From the NCBI GenBank assembly GCA_038503075.1, contig JBCAML010000003.1, positions 2,852,001 through 2,916,000 of the forward strand: 64,000 nucleotides of DNA, read 5' to 3'. This DNA is from Gyromitra esculenta (lineage: Eukaryota; Ascomycota; Pezizomycetes; Pezizales; Discinaceae). The number at the start of each line of letters is the position of its first letter. The stretch's first letter is position 1. Shown piece after piece: positions 22,246-34,866 of this stretch. A program made the translations under genes and the position numbers. The notes under the pieces were generated by a model. The model had not been told where the DNA came from. It did no database searches and saw only the letters and a list, made by a program, of their open reading frames with translations.

Positions 22246-24135
22246 CATATATCGAGTCAGCCCAGTCTCGTCGCCGTATTAACGTCAATCTCCCATTTAT
22301 TCACTGAGGTGTTCTTATATTGGCGAAACGTATGTGCGGCTATTAAACTCTTCGGGAAATGTCCTCAAACGTGAGTTTCGGGAGCTAATGCAGTGGACCT
22401 CCGAAATGCAGAAGTTATGGACATGGTACACACGGAAGAAGCCAAGAGAGCGGCTAGTTGAGGAATTGGCGAGGACGAAGTCCTTTGAGGAATGGCAAAC
22501 TGTCTCAATTAAGCTAGACGAGGTGTTAGGAAATGACTTATGGTACGCATTGGAACACACGTGGTTATTGAGTATCAAATGGTAGATATAATTCATTAAC
22601 CAGCTCTCTTCGACAGGCGACAGAACCCTACCAGTAAAGATTACGACTATAGGCTTATCTATGAATGTTTGCAGGGGTTGGTGGAAGCTAAGGAGGAAGG
22701 TGATACCGTCAAATTAGTGAATTTGCTGCGTTCTGGTAATTCTCTCCTGATCGTTGTTTTTTTAAGCGACCAATTCCCTCATCGTCCAATCGCAGGTCTC
22801 CTTCGGAACCTTGGAAACATATCTCATATATCTTTGTTCAATCGCTCTTATGCGGGCAGCAAACTCTTAATCGAGGATTATATCTCGGAAGTTGTCAATT
22901 GTTTGGAATATATTGCCTCCCTCGAACCAACACCTCAATTCACATCCCAGGCCAAATTGGATCTGCTTCACGATACACGACAATCTTTTGGACGGTCGAC
23001 GCTCGTTCTTCAAGGCGGTGCGATCTTCGGACTATATCATCTTGGTGTCGTTAAGGCTCTTCATATCCGGGGCCTGCTACCCAGAATAATAACCGGCACG
23101 GGCGTTGGAGCATTGATAGCGGCGCTAGTAGGCATACATACGGAGGAAGAGTTATTGGCGTTTCTGACCGGGGATGGCATAGATCTTAGTGCCTTTGACA
23201 CAAAAAAGAAAGAGGGTAGCTGGAAAAGGAAGCTACGACGGTTCTGGAAGTATGGATATTTTTTGGATGTTAAGGTATTAGAGGAATGCGTTCAGGCAAA
23301 CGTTGGGGATTTGACATTCGAAGAGGCCTACACTAAGACGAAGCGGATCTTGAATATCACCGTCTCCACAGCCGGGAGGAATGAAGTGCCAAAACTTCTC
23401 AATTACCTTACCGCTCCAAACGTATTGATTTGGTCCGCAGCATGCGCCTCAAACGCAACTTCGACTCTCTACGATCACGTTAGGTTAATGTGCAAGGACG
23501 AAAACGGAGCAATAGTTCCTTGGGCTGCACAAGAGATCGTTTGGCAACCTTGGACACAAGCGTCTTATACGGACCGGGACTCGCCGCATACACGGATAGC
23601 CGAGTTATTCAACGTGAACCACTTCATTGTCTCCCAGGCACGTCCCTACCTTGCTCCATTTCTGACTTCGGACCTCCACCGCCATGGGCGCCATGGCGCC
23701 GCACTAAAACTACTCCGCCTGTTGGGACTGGAGCTTCGGCATCGATTGAATCAACTTGACCTTCTCGGCCTACTTCCATTTAGTTTGAGACGCTTTCTGG
23801 TTGACGAGACAATTCCTGGTGCTAGTATTACTGTAGTCCCGCACCTCAAGCTAACCGATTTCGAACAGCTCCTAGAGAATCCTACAGCTGAGACTCTTAA
23901 CTATTGGATATTAAAGGGAGAGAGAAGCATTTGGCCAGCAGGAGAACTTATTAGGGCCCGATGTGAGATTGAATTTACACTAGATAGATTATTCCAGTAT
24001 ATTAGAAGCAAACCACCAGGAAATGGCGGGGAAACTGAAGGCAATGGTATGGGTAGCGAAACTAGGCAGAGAGTTAGGCAGAGAGCTGCAAGCGAATCTA
24101 ACGGAAGGAGCGGGGAGCGAAGATTGTCGGAATGA
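22246..24135 (+). CDS. Patatin-like protein (fungal DUF3336 + patatin family), catalytic Ser not present
   Basis: Supported exons are up to 22329, 22394-22542, 22617-22735 and 22796-24135, giving at least 563 residues; the true start is not settled. The order is a membrane-like segment ending TEVFLYWRN, a DUF3336-type helical region (SFEEWQTVSIKLDEVLGNDLW, then NPTSKDYDYRLI), and the patatin core with oxyanion motif GGAIFGLYHLG. The nucleophile elbow, GxSxG in active patatins, reads GTGVG here (23095-23109). The Asp-Gly partner region reads YTDRDSPHTRIAELFNV (from about 23563) with no DG(S/G). The C-terminal tail is Arg/Ser/Gly-rich. Active relatives (Tgl3/4/5) are lipid-droplet triacylglycerol lipases. 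This copy probably does not use the Ser-Asp dyad; a regulatory or other role is inference. Confidence 0.8.
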
Positions 24136-27019
24136 GACTGGGGCTCAAGAAATTTCTGGGTATGCAGTATATCTACTATAGTAGCTTTTTGGCATCAATT
24201 TCAAGAGCCCCATCGAGTTTTTCATAAGGGCAGGATTTTGTTTTATTCCCTCGGATACTTTACATTAAATTAGATGTAAGTAGAGTAGCCAAATTCTCAG
24301 ACTTAGGGGGTCTCTGAATTCCCTAAAATATTGAATATATTGTGCTTCATGATACAGTTCAATGTAGCTATTCCCTGCAATTTATCGGTATTTTTAGGGG
24401 AATTTCTAGATCTAGATCTAATGGCCATTTGTAAGTGTTGGTACTTTCGGTGGATATTAGAGCTATGCAGAAGCTGGTTTCGGTACCTGTCGTATGCATG
24501 CATATGGCGTACATATCTACTATCGTCTATTGTCTATCGTCGGTCAGATCGCGTTCTAAGAGAAGAGTTCCCCGAGTGAAATGAAGGGGACGTATGTTGA
24601 GATAGTAGGAATTACGCAATTGGGCTCAGTTGTAAGCTTCCCCTAACTCGAGTTACCTATTATCACGCGCCATGAATACAACCATAGCAACCTTCCAGAT
24701 TTTCGTGTTCTTATTGTTAAGCAGAGAATCAAACATACATGTACTCAAGGACTTTTTTTCAGCACAGGAGCTTAATACAGAAGTTCGAGCGAGCTTTCAT
24801 GAATACATAGTTACTCATCTATGCTGAACCAGCCCAGTAGGTATCTAGGTAAAACACCTCCAGATCTACAGGATTTGATGACATCGAGGACTTTACACAC
24901 TGTGTGAGTCAAGCTCAATAATTCCAAAAATCATAATCCACATATAGAACTAATTTGCCGTTCTTGCACTGTACCATGTTATTAGAAAGTGTATGAGTAT
25001 TCCTGGCTGGCTACCGTATTAACTTCAAGAACTCCGCAGTGCTATCGATTTACATCTGCATTTATTAGCGTGTTGTACGGCCACCGTACCAATTTCATCC
25101 CGCTTCCTACTTTAGTATTGTAACTTTCAAGATTAGTAAATCTCGATGTGGTGCCTACCAGGAGGCTAAATACCGCATATTTGAACTTTGCATTATGCCG
25201 GTAGAGCAAGGCTGATTATGTATCCGGCCGATGATCAAACTTTTATACAATCAAGGGCCTTGTCCACCACAACGTACATGTAGTTTACATACAAAATTCC
25301 CACACTTAAAGCAATGAGGCAATAGTTTAGCGGAAGGGGGGAGAAAGGCTGGTCTCATACCCAGCCCCAGATCTTACTACTACTACGGGAAGCAAAACAG
25401 TCCTATACCAACTACGCGTGCGAACCTAGATACCAGATTCAAATAGGTCTATAAAGAATTAAAATGATTACCAGCACTGATCTCGAAGCCGGCTTGTCAC
25501 GTGACAATACTTTCCTATATTGGGTGTTGGCGGATTGTCTCTCCACCGAATACCCTAGGTTTAGCGAATGAACGTCTGATTGCGAGACTACATGTACTTA
25601 GGCACCTGCAGAGCTATTATTTTTAAAGATAGTAATGAAAACATAGTTGGCCATCTCGTATTTTAACCTCACGTTATATATACCAATACCGTCAAATATT
25701 CATCACTGAGCTCTCTTCTCGTATAAATCTGTTGTGGTCAGAATAATACATGTAACTATAGCTAGTATTTAGCACAGACTATAATTACTTAAATAGGATG
25801 AAGCTCGCAATCGTGAAGCTCGAGCTACAACAAATAGGATATTTTCTTTGTTTAGAACTTTTTTTTAGGACGGATGGATGGATGCCCCAAGCCCAGTAAG
25901 ACCAGATCGGCGAAGCCGAAGGGAACAGCTAGCTCTCCCCCCGAAAGCGAGCGCCGAAAAGCCAGTAGGATGAAATTGATGGGCAAGTTAGGCATCTTAC
26001 AAAATAAACCCCAGATAACCCACTGTGAATTTTAGAGACTATAAGTTAGAATAAAAACTATCCAAGCTTTCCGTAAATCTCGCTTTAAGGCTAACAAAAG
26101 GCCCTATTCTCGTCAAAATCCTTATCCCTTAGACGGTCAGCTACTACCTACCCAAATATGGGTCGATTTTCTAACGCCCACCATCAGCCCAGATAACACA
26201 CAAAAAATCCGATTAATTTAGTCATATCTAGATTTCCTGTGGAGAAAACACACCTAACTAAAACTACTATAAATCATTATCTGGATACAAGGTGTTATAT
26301 ATTCTTAGGTCTTGGCGCTTTTTAAGAAGTTCATACATGTAATTTTCTACAGCCCCACTAAAAACCCCGTAAAAAATTAGAGATCGAAAGATGATCTCGT
26401 TGTCAGGGTATATATTTGATGTGAATGCATGTTATTGCAAGCAACTGCGCTATCTCTATCGATCGGGTAGGGAATGCGAATTTAGAGGCCGAAAACACAC
26501 TGTTTTCTAGGGCTTGGTGGACTCTTGGAAGCCCTTTACAATGCAGATTCTACCCAGTCACAAAAAAAGTACTCTTGTTAAGATTAATCCAGAAATTTGA
26601 ATCCTTACTCTAAATTTCCGTTCTAAAAATAAATAAATTTTCTAGCTGCTCAAATTTATACTAATACGCCTCTGATAGGGCATCATATCATTATGGTGGT
26701 TCAGTTTATATGTTAAGGGAACCGGTCAGGGTTGCAAAAACCGACCCATATGTGTGTCGGTGACAGTCCAGGGGATGTATCAAAATCGCGAACAAATAAT
26801 TTTTTCTCCCCGAAGAGTTTGCTCCCAATCCCATGGCCGAAAGCTTTAAATTCCAAGGGCCCCAGGTGGTCTGACCTACTTTATTTACATTTAGAGCTGT
26901 CTGGGAAGAAACACGAACAGGATGGCAGGCATTTCAATATCCGTTTCAGCGATGTCGTGGTTATTGCACCGTATGGTATTACTTGATTACAACCCTGCAT
27001 ATCAATGTTCACCCTGTGC
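24136..27019. other. 2.9 kb intergenic region
   Basis: AT-rich with no supported gene. It is the densest place in the window for the palindrome TACATGTA (24736, 25275, 25589, 25747, 26334). A CACGTGAC E-box-like site lies near 25498. A GC-richer patch at 25900-25965 carries no ORF. Confidence 0.55.
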
Positions 27020-28326
27020 CTATGCAGTCGCTGGTTTTCCGATCTGGATAATCTCTCCCGTAGCCTCATCGCTTCTCAGTGTCGGCCATGAGGTACCATC
27101 CGCTGGTGCCATGAGTACTGGTTTCACAAGATACATGGGAAATAATATACGTTACCTTTCTTAAGCTTCAGTTCGACTTTTGTCCCAAGAACTTGATACT
27201 CACAACTAGCAGGATTTATGGTTCCATATAGCGGAAAGCTGACTTTATATCTTTTGTTACCGGGCATGAGGAGGTCTACATCCAGCTGCCGTTCCGAAAA
27301 CTCAATTTTTGCACGGGGTTTATCAACCTTTTTCGCAAAGATAGAAACAATCACGTGGGTATATGTTTGGTAGAAATCGTTGCTACGTACTGTTAGTGAG
27401 CCAATGCTTTTTAGGCATTGCGAAGAGATAGCGCTATAATGAGATACATACCGACAGGTGACCAGTTCCTCTTCCTCTTCAGATTTAGGCGCGCCGATGA
27501 AGAGGTGTTTGTTCTCAACACATCCAGAAATTCTAAGAAATTGGTCAAACTCCAGGACGCGGCGCTTGCAGCAGGAATAGCCCTTTGATCCTGTTTTCCA
27601 ACGAAAAGTAGCTGTTAGCTAATCACCTTCATTTATATTATTTTCTTGCACCTCAAGTCTTGCCCATGGTGATCAAGTTGTAGATGCACCTTCATGAAAT
27701 ATAGGTACCCCCGGGTGAAAAACACATTTCTTCTCTTCGTTCTCTCTACTACCCCCGTCATATAAAGCATCGCAGCCCAACCGTTTGCACTTGGTCCCTA
27801 CTGGCACTGAAATATTTGGGTCATCTTGCTCTAGCGGCTTATCCCTCTTTTCTAGGGGCGGGGTAGCCGGAGCGACGGCCTGTGGAGCGGGCTTATTTTG
27901 CGATCCGTAGACCTCAGTACCATCAGGGCTTGTTACCAGTGGAGGGGCAACTTCGGGATGTTTCTGTTTCTGCGAGCCTGGGCCAGAAGTTTGTGCGGGG
28001 GCAAGAGTTGGAGCAGTCGCTGAGTGCTTGCCAGTGGTGCAAGGGGGGATAGTGAGAAATTCGTCGAAAGTGAGGACCTAGATAGTACATGTAGTTCATT
28101 AGCTTTTACTTAGCGCAACATGTAATTTGGTCATACTCTAGGTTTACAGCATTGCCAACCTACGACGCACTCCAAAGTTAGTTGCTCGAAAGAATTTGTG
28201 AAAACAGTTGGGGGACGCACCTTTTTGGCCTTCGTGAAATATAGGAGCTCCAGGGTGATAATTACAATCCTCTTCAGGGTCGGTGAAGTATTTCTCGCAA
28301 CCTTTGTGAGTGCACTTATGAGCCAT
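27020..28326 (-). CDS. CHORD-CS domain Hsp90 co-chaperone (Chp1/morgana/ChpA type)
   Basis: Six exons (28326-28221, 28159-28137, 28077-27690, 27590-27452, 27382-27156, 27102-27020) give 321 codons plus stop. Two CHORD zinc modules are complete: the first begins CTHKGCEKYF and runs through YHPGAPIFHEG, WQCCKPRVLTFDEF, IPPCTTGKHS; the second has CKRLGCDALYDGG, FHPGVPIFHEG, YSCCKRRVLEFDQF, ISGCVENKH. A CS (p23-like) domain follows (about 235-315: TYTHVIVSIFAKK, VDLLMPGNKRYKV, PLYGTINP, YQVLGTKVELKLKK) and the protein ends GKPATA. The architecture matches animal CHP-1/morgana and the Aspergillus CHORD protein; plants split it between RAR1 and SGT1. It binds Hsp90. The linker between CHORDs is long and Pro/Ala-rich. 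Exon 2 is only 23 nt. Confidence 0.93.
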
Positions 28327-28930
28327 GATTTCTTTCGTGGTTTACCTGCTAGAAGTCACAATCAACTTATTATATTTCCTCCGTTGGTCTTGTTGCTGCT
28401 CACTGTGCCGTGAGTTAAAAAGATGGTGTAAATATCCAACTAGAGAACGAAGATGCAGTGATGTCGTCTATTGGGGGAGGGGAGGCCTTGGTAGGGAGAA
28501 GCTTCGAGAAATCATGGCTAAAATACAAAGGTAGGGTAATTTTGTGCCGGTAAACCGCCCCTTCCCCTACAAACCTTGGCTCACCAAAAGTCACTGTAAA
28601 TCAAAACTACCTCGGGAAATATTCAGCTAGCACCTCGTTCATGAATAGAAGGATCCATGAAAGCTAAGCCGACATTTAGGCTAGAAACGACAGAAAATCA
28701 AACAGTATAATTATAGCATTAGTGAGTTCCCCCACAGCATCAAACCTACAGCCTCTATCTAACCCCGTTAGCAGTTTCAAGTATAGCACTAGCTAGATGG
28801 TACTCCGGTCTTAACCTGCTAAGGGTTTTCGCGACCTTGAAGCTATGTATAATACTCTGCACGTACACCCACAAACCAGCCCATTTGTGAGACGTTTCAA
28901 CTAGGAATCTTGGAGATATGGGCATACTAA
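28327..28930. other. Intergenic, CHORD gene promoter side
   Basis: No gene supported. It ends at the MITE insertion. Confidence 0.55.
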
Positions 28931-29142
28931 TACAGCACAATCGCCCTATAAGAATACTAACTATAAGAATACTCGCCTTATTAGAATACTCGCCTTATTA
29001 GAATACTCGCCTTATTAGAATGCTGAATCCAGTCCTGACAGGGGTAAATTTGAGTGTAGCCTGCTTTTCATATAAGAATAACTCTTTTATAAGAATATTA
29101 TTTTCGGAACCAACCGTATTCTTATAGGGCGATTGTACTGTA
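28931..29142. mobile_element. Pogo/Tc1-like MITE, 208 bp, with TA target duplication
   Basis: The element (28933-29140) begins CAGCACAATCGCCCTATAAG and ends with the reverse complement CAGTACAATCGCCCTATAAG, giving inverted ends of about 24 bp with one mismatch. TA flanks it on both sides (28931-28932, 29141-29142), the target duplication of Tc1/mariner/pogo elements. Inside the left end is a tandem array of a 17-bp unit (about 3.5 copies, 28962-29018) with core AGAATACTCGCCTTATT, derived from the end sequence. There is no coding capacity; it would need a transposase in trans. Confidence 0.85.
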
Positions 29143-29801
29143 CGTTCTATATCAATCTTGGATCTCCCGGCAAATCAAGCGTGCCTAGGACTTGCCGATC
29201 ATAAATTTGGTAGCACTGTCAGGTAACTAATAATATGCAAAAAATAGGAGCGATTTCTCTATTTTGGCTAACAACATGAAGCAACTAAAGACAAAAGAGG
29301 ATCATTGCTATAGCTAGAAATTTTAGGACAGAAGACATCTATTCTTCTTGAGTTAACCACTAATCGGTATTTACAGTGTTGCCCTGGATCTAAACCCTAA
29401 CATTATATACAAGGGCTTCCCAGCATGCTATATAGGGAAAAAACGCACAAATGAAAAGTATAACGCCTTTTCATGTGCTGATAAGAGACGGCGGATAGGG
29501 ACATAAAACAGGAGGACATGAAAATATAGGAGGAAAGGCCAAATCACCACCTATATTAATTATATCCAACAAACGGTCCGTATTTACAACCAGTGATTTA
29601 AAGGGACGTTGGATTAATGACAATGAAAGAAATGTGTATGAAAGAAGAGGGCGCTGGTTAAATTCCTGATTTGATTCGCCGCATTGGTCTAGTACGGCTG
29701 TAGATAGTTCTTGACTCGTGTACGCCATTAAGTCGTAGTTCTAACCTAGTAATAAAAGCAGACGGCCTAACTCAAGAGTAGATCCCTAATACGATCGAAG
29801 G
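29143..29801. other. Intergenic
   Basis: AT-rich 3' flank of the DUF3455 gene. No gene supported. Confidence 0.55.
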
Positions 29802-30674
29802 TTAGTTCATTTCCACTGTAAAGCTAAAATTTGCATCATTCAAATACTTACAATACTCAGAAGCGTACTGTATCGCGAAAGATTTGGGTTGTCCTTGGCA
29901 CGTTGCAGGGGACTTCCCCCCAGCAGTTTGTACTCTGTATGCCAGCTTAAGATCTACTGACATTGACGGTATTGCTTTGATTCTCAGCCAATCGACTGCC
30001 CCATTCTGTTCCGTCGCAAAGCCCTTGGATGCGGTTGTAATTGCGGGCACAGCTTGATCTCTTTGGCCCATAAGAATCCAGAGCTGGGGTCTTTTTAGGC
30101 GAAAATCGAAGACGGGGACTGTATTGTTTGGCGCAAAATAGTGATGGCCAATAAAGATGTCATCGCCACACATTATGCTGATTTTAGATACTGCCAGTTC
30201 GATTGTAGATTTGCCGATGTTAACAAGGACGCCCGGTAGTCTGTGGAGGAGTTCAGGACGCTTTGCGGCGAGACAGGAAGCGTCATAAAGATCCGCAACC
30301 GCCCCTTGCGCAACTGGAATTGAGGTAGCGGTTGAGTCGGCACAGGTGTAGTTTTGGGTACCACGGCCGAGAACAACGCGAGAAAGGGAAAGACCTGCTT
30401 CTGGAGGTGAAAGATAATTGGGACCTGCGACAGTTGTGAGTAGTAGGTCACGAAATTTCAAGGGCTTGCGCCTTATGGCGGGATGTCTGGCAGAAGACTA
30501 ACCATCCGATGTGGGCAAGACTGCCTTCGAAACATCGCACTTTGTAATTTGTTCACCTCTATATCCTTTCAGTAGGTAGGCGAGTTCTGATATGTCAGGA
30601 CCGGCCACTGGAATTGCATCCACGGTGGTGGTGGCGAACAGGCCAGCCGCCGCAGCGTACCGAAGGAATCGCAT
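29802..30674 (-). CDS. Secreted DUF3455-family protein
   Basis: Two exons (30674-30503, 30424-29802) give 264 codons plus stop. The start ATG at 30674 opens a clean signal peptide (MRFLRYAAAAGLFATTTVDA, likely cut after DA); an in-frame upstream ATG would only add a hydrophobic stretch. The family signature VVLGRGTQNYTC is followed by VAQGAVADLYDASC, then GHHYF and a central VFDF. Near the end are the conserved TAGGKSPATCQGQ and IQYASEY. Cys pairs suggest disulfides. DUF3455 proteins are widespread, often wall- or surface-associated in fungi, with no established biochemical role. The protein is about the usual family length. The intron (GTTAGT...GTCGCAG) restores DGPNYLSPPEAG across the junction. 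Confidence 0.88.
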
Positions 30675-32726
30675 CGTAAGAATGAAGGGATAACTATATA
30701 AAAGAAATATAAAGGAATTAAACAAATGTACGAAGGAATGGAAAATACAAGTTTATATACGGATTAAAGTTTATACGGGGCGATAAAAGAAAGAAAAGAG
30801 AGAACGAAGATTAGGTTAAAAATAGGTTGTAGAGACTCGAATAGAAGAGCTGGGATATAGGGTTTTTAGAGGGGAAAAATTAGGAAAAGAGAGATGGGAC
30901 GGACGGGCGACAGCGCGAGAAGGAAGATCTCCTGCGGATTTGCAATTGACAGACGAATGTACGTATGGTGAAACTGATCAACATCGTGGAGGCATTCAGC
31001 AACATATATACTTGAGAGCGTGTGCCCAGGAACTTTCCCACCCCAGAGTCCCAAACATCTGGCGGAAGGGCAGCCACCGCGGACAGGCACTGGCGCACTT
31101 GCAGCCATCCCAAATCCCCATCCAACCGAACGTCGAGTTTTCTCCAAGGCCAGTTGCGCACTGGACAGGGCGCTCGGTCTGCCGAGCGGCGTACCTGCAT
31201 GTCTGTGTGAGCGAGAGGCTCGCTGATTCGCCCGTCAACCGATGCAAGAATCCCTGTGCGGAGAGTCTGAACCCTGCAAATGCACGCCAATCACTCGTCA
31301 CCTCCCTCTTTCCCCTCAATTTAATTCGCCTCGTTCCACTTTCGCGAAAGCTTGGTGTGCGCTCGTTGGTAATTTTGGCACAGATTCGCTTCAGATCCCT
31401 GGCTGTTCCGCTTTTCCCGTTGGCCAGGCTCTAGCCTGCAGCAAAAATACCAGCAACCTGCGATTAAGCGCCCACACCCCCAAACAATATCCCTGAATAC
31501 ATGTATCCCTCCTATTATTAGGCTTGTTCTCAATAAATAAACAACTCGGCAGACAGCCGAGATACAGCTCCTATCGCGTGCATGCGACCGAGATTAAACC
31601 TTCTTTTACCAGAATTACAATCAGGCTCGGTACACATATATAGTTCTCCTCCATATTTGTTCTGGTAACACTCTCGAGTTACTAGCCCTCGTGTTTGATC
31701 CTCACCAACACTTCACTCCACAGCGTCGCTGGGTAGAAAGGCCTTCGTAGTCCCCTTTTCGGCACACGTAGGCGTGTACGCGTAAGTACGTCAATCAATG
31801 TTAATCGGAAGCAGCCCCTTCAAGCCATGTTGAAATATTGGGTGCGAGAGAGAACGATGGCTTGCTTCCTTGCTTACTGAAGGAAGGTGGAGCCTTCCTC
31901 TCTGTATACTACATATTCGGGCCCCAAGGTACTCGTTCCTTTTCTTCCTTTCCTTCCGCCAAAAGCTCCGAGAGCTCGCCCTCCGAGACTTCCCACAGGC
32001 CTCCGGTCGAGCACCAGAGCCCATACGTATTAGGAAGCCATTTCCAACACTCCCACTCTTCCTAATACCCATATATCCAAGTATTCACACTAGACCCATA
32101 GAGAACAAAACCACGGCAGCCTCGATAAAACCCTCCAAAACCCCGTGGGAAAAATGCTGTAGGGAAAGAAGCTCTGAATACAAATAGTAGCAATAGGAAA
32201 TCCACCAATGCTTTGTGCTCCCACTCATTCCGTACTTCGTTTCACTGATCGGTCGACTGCGTACGGCGTACTGCTGGTTTCGTTCGTTTCGTTCTCTGCA
32301 GCTAGCAGGCAGTCTCTCAGGTAGGGCACCCCGCTCCCACCGGGACTAGTCTTCGTCTATTAAGGCGTAGGTCAATAATCAAATACCTTCAACGTAGGGT
32401 AGGCTCAAGGATAAATTCTTAGCCTAGATATCAAGTATTCTCGTGTCTTCACAGTTAAGAGACTTTGTATCTCTCGGGTATCAAATCAAAAACGCAATGC
32501 GATGCTTGTCTCAAGTATCTAGAGCACACTGCCCAACAGGCGCAGCGCGCATCCCCAATAATAGTATCCAGGGCATGATTCAACATGTAGTTATCAAGCG
32601 CTACTTAGGCCTCTTGGATTCCATAGCAGAACTCAATATAATAGTCATCAAACGCAACACAAGCTGCTAGGATTCTAGAGCAAAGCTCTACCAACGTAAG
32701 CAACCAGGGAAAGAAAAGCGTTTACC
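30675..32726. other. Long upstream region with a GC-richer block
   Basis: Between about 30900 and 31440 the sequence is GC-richer than its surroundings, and overlapping ORFs of 60-164 codons appear in several frames on both strands. None has a motif, and their simultaneous presence reflects composition. 31830-32100 behaves the same way. The region may hold the DUF3455 promoter or a decayed element. TACATGTA occurs at 31498. Confidence 0.5.
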
Positions 32727-33950
32727 TTATGGAGCCTGTGCTACAGCGTACCTTCCATAGGCCCGACCTGAGCCATTATATTCTTCTTTTTCTTCTTCCT
32801 CAGGCTCATTATCATCACCACCGTGACCACACCACTGATGACGCTCGTCCCGAAAGGCATCTGCAGCTTTCTTGACAGAGCAATCAAAAACTATATGCCT
32901 CTCACGGCGCAGTAATAGCACCGTCGCTCAAAACTGGTATTAGAGATGCGCTTGTGAAAACCATTGACATGGCTTCGAAAGTTGTGTGGGTCATGAGTAG
33001 GCCCTCGAGATCATAATGGGCTTGATTTAGCTGCTAAGGCGCTTGCGGAGGTGAAAGAGGTATTGCCACCAGTACTCTCATCGGTGAAGGTCTTTTCTTC
33101 CCCTACAAACGTGGTTCTAATGAAGGCTAAGGGTTGCTGCTCTTTGAGGACTAGTCCAATAACACGACGAATGAGATCAAACGTAGGAAGTAAGGTCTTT
33201 AGGAGGTGAGAGGCTGGGCGCTTCAAGTTCTCTGAGATCTCTTCGTCCGTATTCAGTAGCTGATATCTGACATTGTATAGCCTAAGAATATACTCATTGA
33301 TATTAGATTCTGTCTCAAGAGGTCGTAGTTGCGTGAATTCCTTTCCCAATATGAATTGGCTGGCTTCTGATCTACCAGCATGAAGCTTCTGCTGAAGCGC
33401 AGTCCACATCTCGGCAGGGCTCTCGAGGCCTCTGATATATACCCTCGCAGACGGAGAACAGGAAGAGGCAATGATGGCGTACTAGTAAGCTCTACCGGTA
33501 CGAAAGCAGTAATTCCCAGCAGCGTGAATAGATGCTTAGGTATTGTAAACAGCTAGAGGCAGTTCATTTCCTCGCACAATATCCAATGCATCTTCTGAAC
33601 GTAGGAAGGTCTCGATATCCATCCTCCATTACTGATAATTGGTTGGGGAAGCTTAGCAGTAGATCCGTACTTGCAAATATAAATCTCTGTAGGGCTCGTC
33701 ATGGCAGCGGCAGCACATCAGCAAAACGTATTTATTGCTTCTGGTTGCCCCTGGACCCCTACGGACCTCTTTGCCCACTCGCTCCAATGTCCCCATCCAC
33801 GGAGGGGGCATATCCGATCGAGCTCGGCTTGCGGATCCTGGACCTTGGCGTCATTCTCGTGGACCTTCCTGGGTCTCCCTGCGCCATAGCTTCCGGTCGT
33901 AGATCATTGCATTCCTACCGAAGACCTTCCTGAATACTGCAGACCTTTCG
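32727..33950 (-). pseudogene. Decayed Ty1/copia gag remnant
   Basis: On the minus strand, in broken frames, are three gag pieces: an N-terminal block WRMDIETFLRSEDALDIVRG (about 33630-33560), the copia-gag core MWTALQQKLHAG with KEFTQLRPLETESNINEYI and HLLKTLLP (33409-33011), and a zinc-knuckle remnant CYYCAVRG followed by FDCSVKKAADAF (32930-32850). The knuckle is broken by an apparent one-base deletion where the histidine codon should be. No protease, integrase or RT follows downstream (below 32727) and no LTRs were identified, so it is an old fragment. Confidence 0.75.
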
Positions 33951-34866
33951 TAGGTTGCGTCGTCGGGACGGACTGGGAATCCCGGGTCGGGATTTCATAG
34001 CCCATTGACAAATCTCAAGAAAATTGTCTATTGCATGTACTCTCACAATAATTCCTTATTTTAAGAGCATTTGACCGCGTTAGTTGTCATGCGATTCACT
34101 GTTTCGGATCTTTGCCTTTTATCCGAATTCTATGGCTTCATTCTGTTCCTCTGAGGGTTTTAAGGCTTTTAGTTTACTCGCAATACAATCATCACAGCCC
34201 ATCTGTTGTAACAATATATAGTCTTGATAGCATATCTTGGTCTTTGATACTGTTTATTTGAATTGTAGCGATAGTAATACTTTAGAGAACTGCTCTATAT
34301 CCTTGATACCGTTAAATTTCACGTTAGTTACTGCACTCCTTGTTACAATCATATCAATCTCCTAAGCCTTGAATGGGCTAATTCATATCACGGGAACAAA
34401 ACACGGTTTCGGTATACACCTGGGAGAGTTCACTTAAACAACATGAACCGAAATTGGTTTAGATAAACACCTAAAAGGGGTCTATTCAAACCACGGGAAC
34501 AGAACACAGTTTAAACAAACACCAGGAAGGGGGTTTATTCAAACTATAAACACAAAAAGCGGTATAGATAAACACCAGGCATGGTGTATCTAAACTGTAG
34601 TTAGGTCTAGGAATTTAAATTAGGCATGGTGGTTCATTTTATACACTTAAATGTCCATATTACACTACATTGTTGTATACCCCAAACTCCTTGTATGCGG
34701 TTGCATGTACCATAGGGTAGGATTGCGCAGAATACTGTTAACCAGGTCAGTTGGAACGCATGGGAAAGATTCAGCAAGCAGAAACACAAAGCCAGTATAG
34801 AACGAGCTTTCCGAAGGCATTTCCTGCTAATTTCCAAGCCTATATATACTCTAACTAATTGCTAGT
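33951..34866. other. Intergenic with degenerate tandem repeat
   Basis: No gene supported; contains the repeat listed at 34376-34605. Confidence 0.5.
34376..34605. repeat. Degenerate tandem repeat, about four copies of a ~53-bp unit
   Basis: The unit runs roughly TATTCAAACCACGGGAACA, then ACACAGTTTA, then AAACACCAGGAAGG. The copies differ at many positions, especially the second and the fourth. Arrays like this are often remnants of a minisatellite or of a transposon end. Confidence 0.6.
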
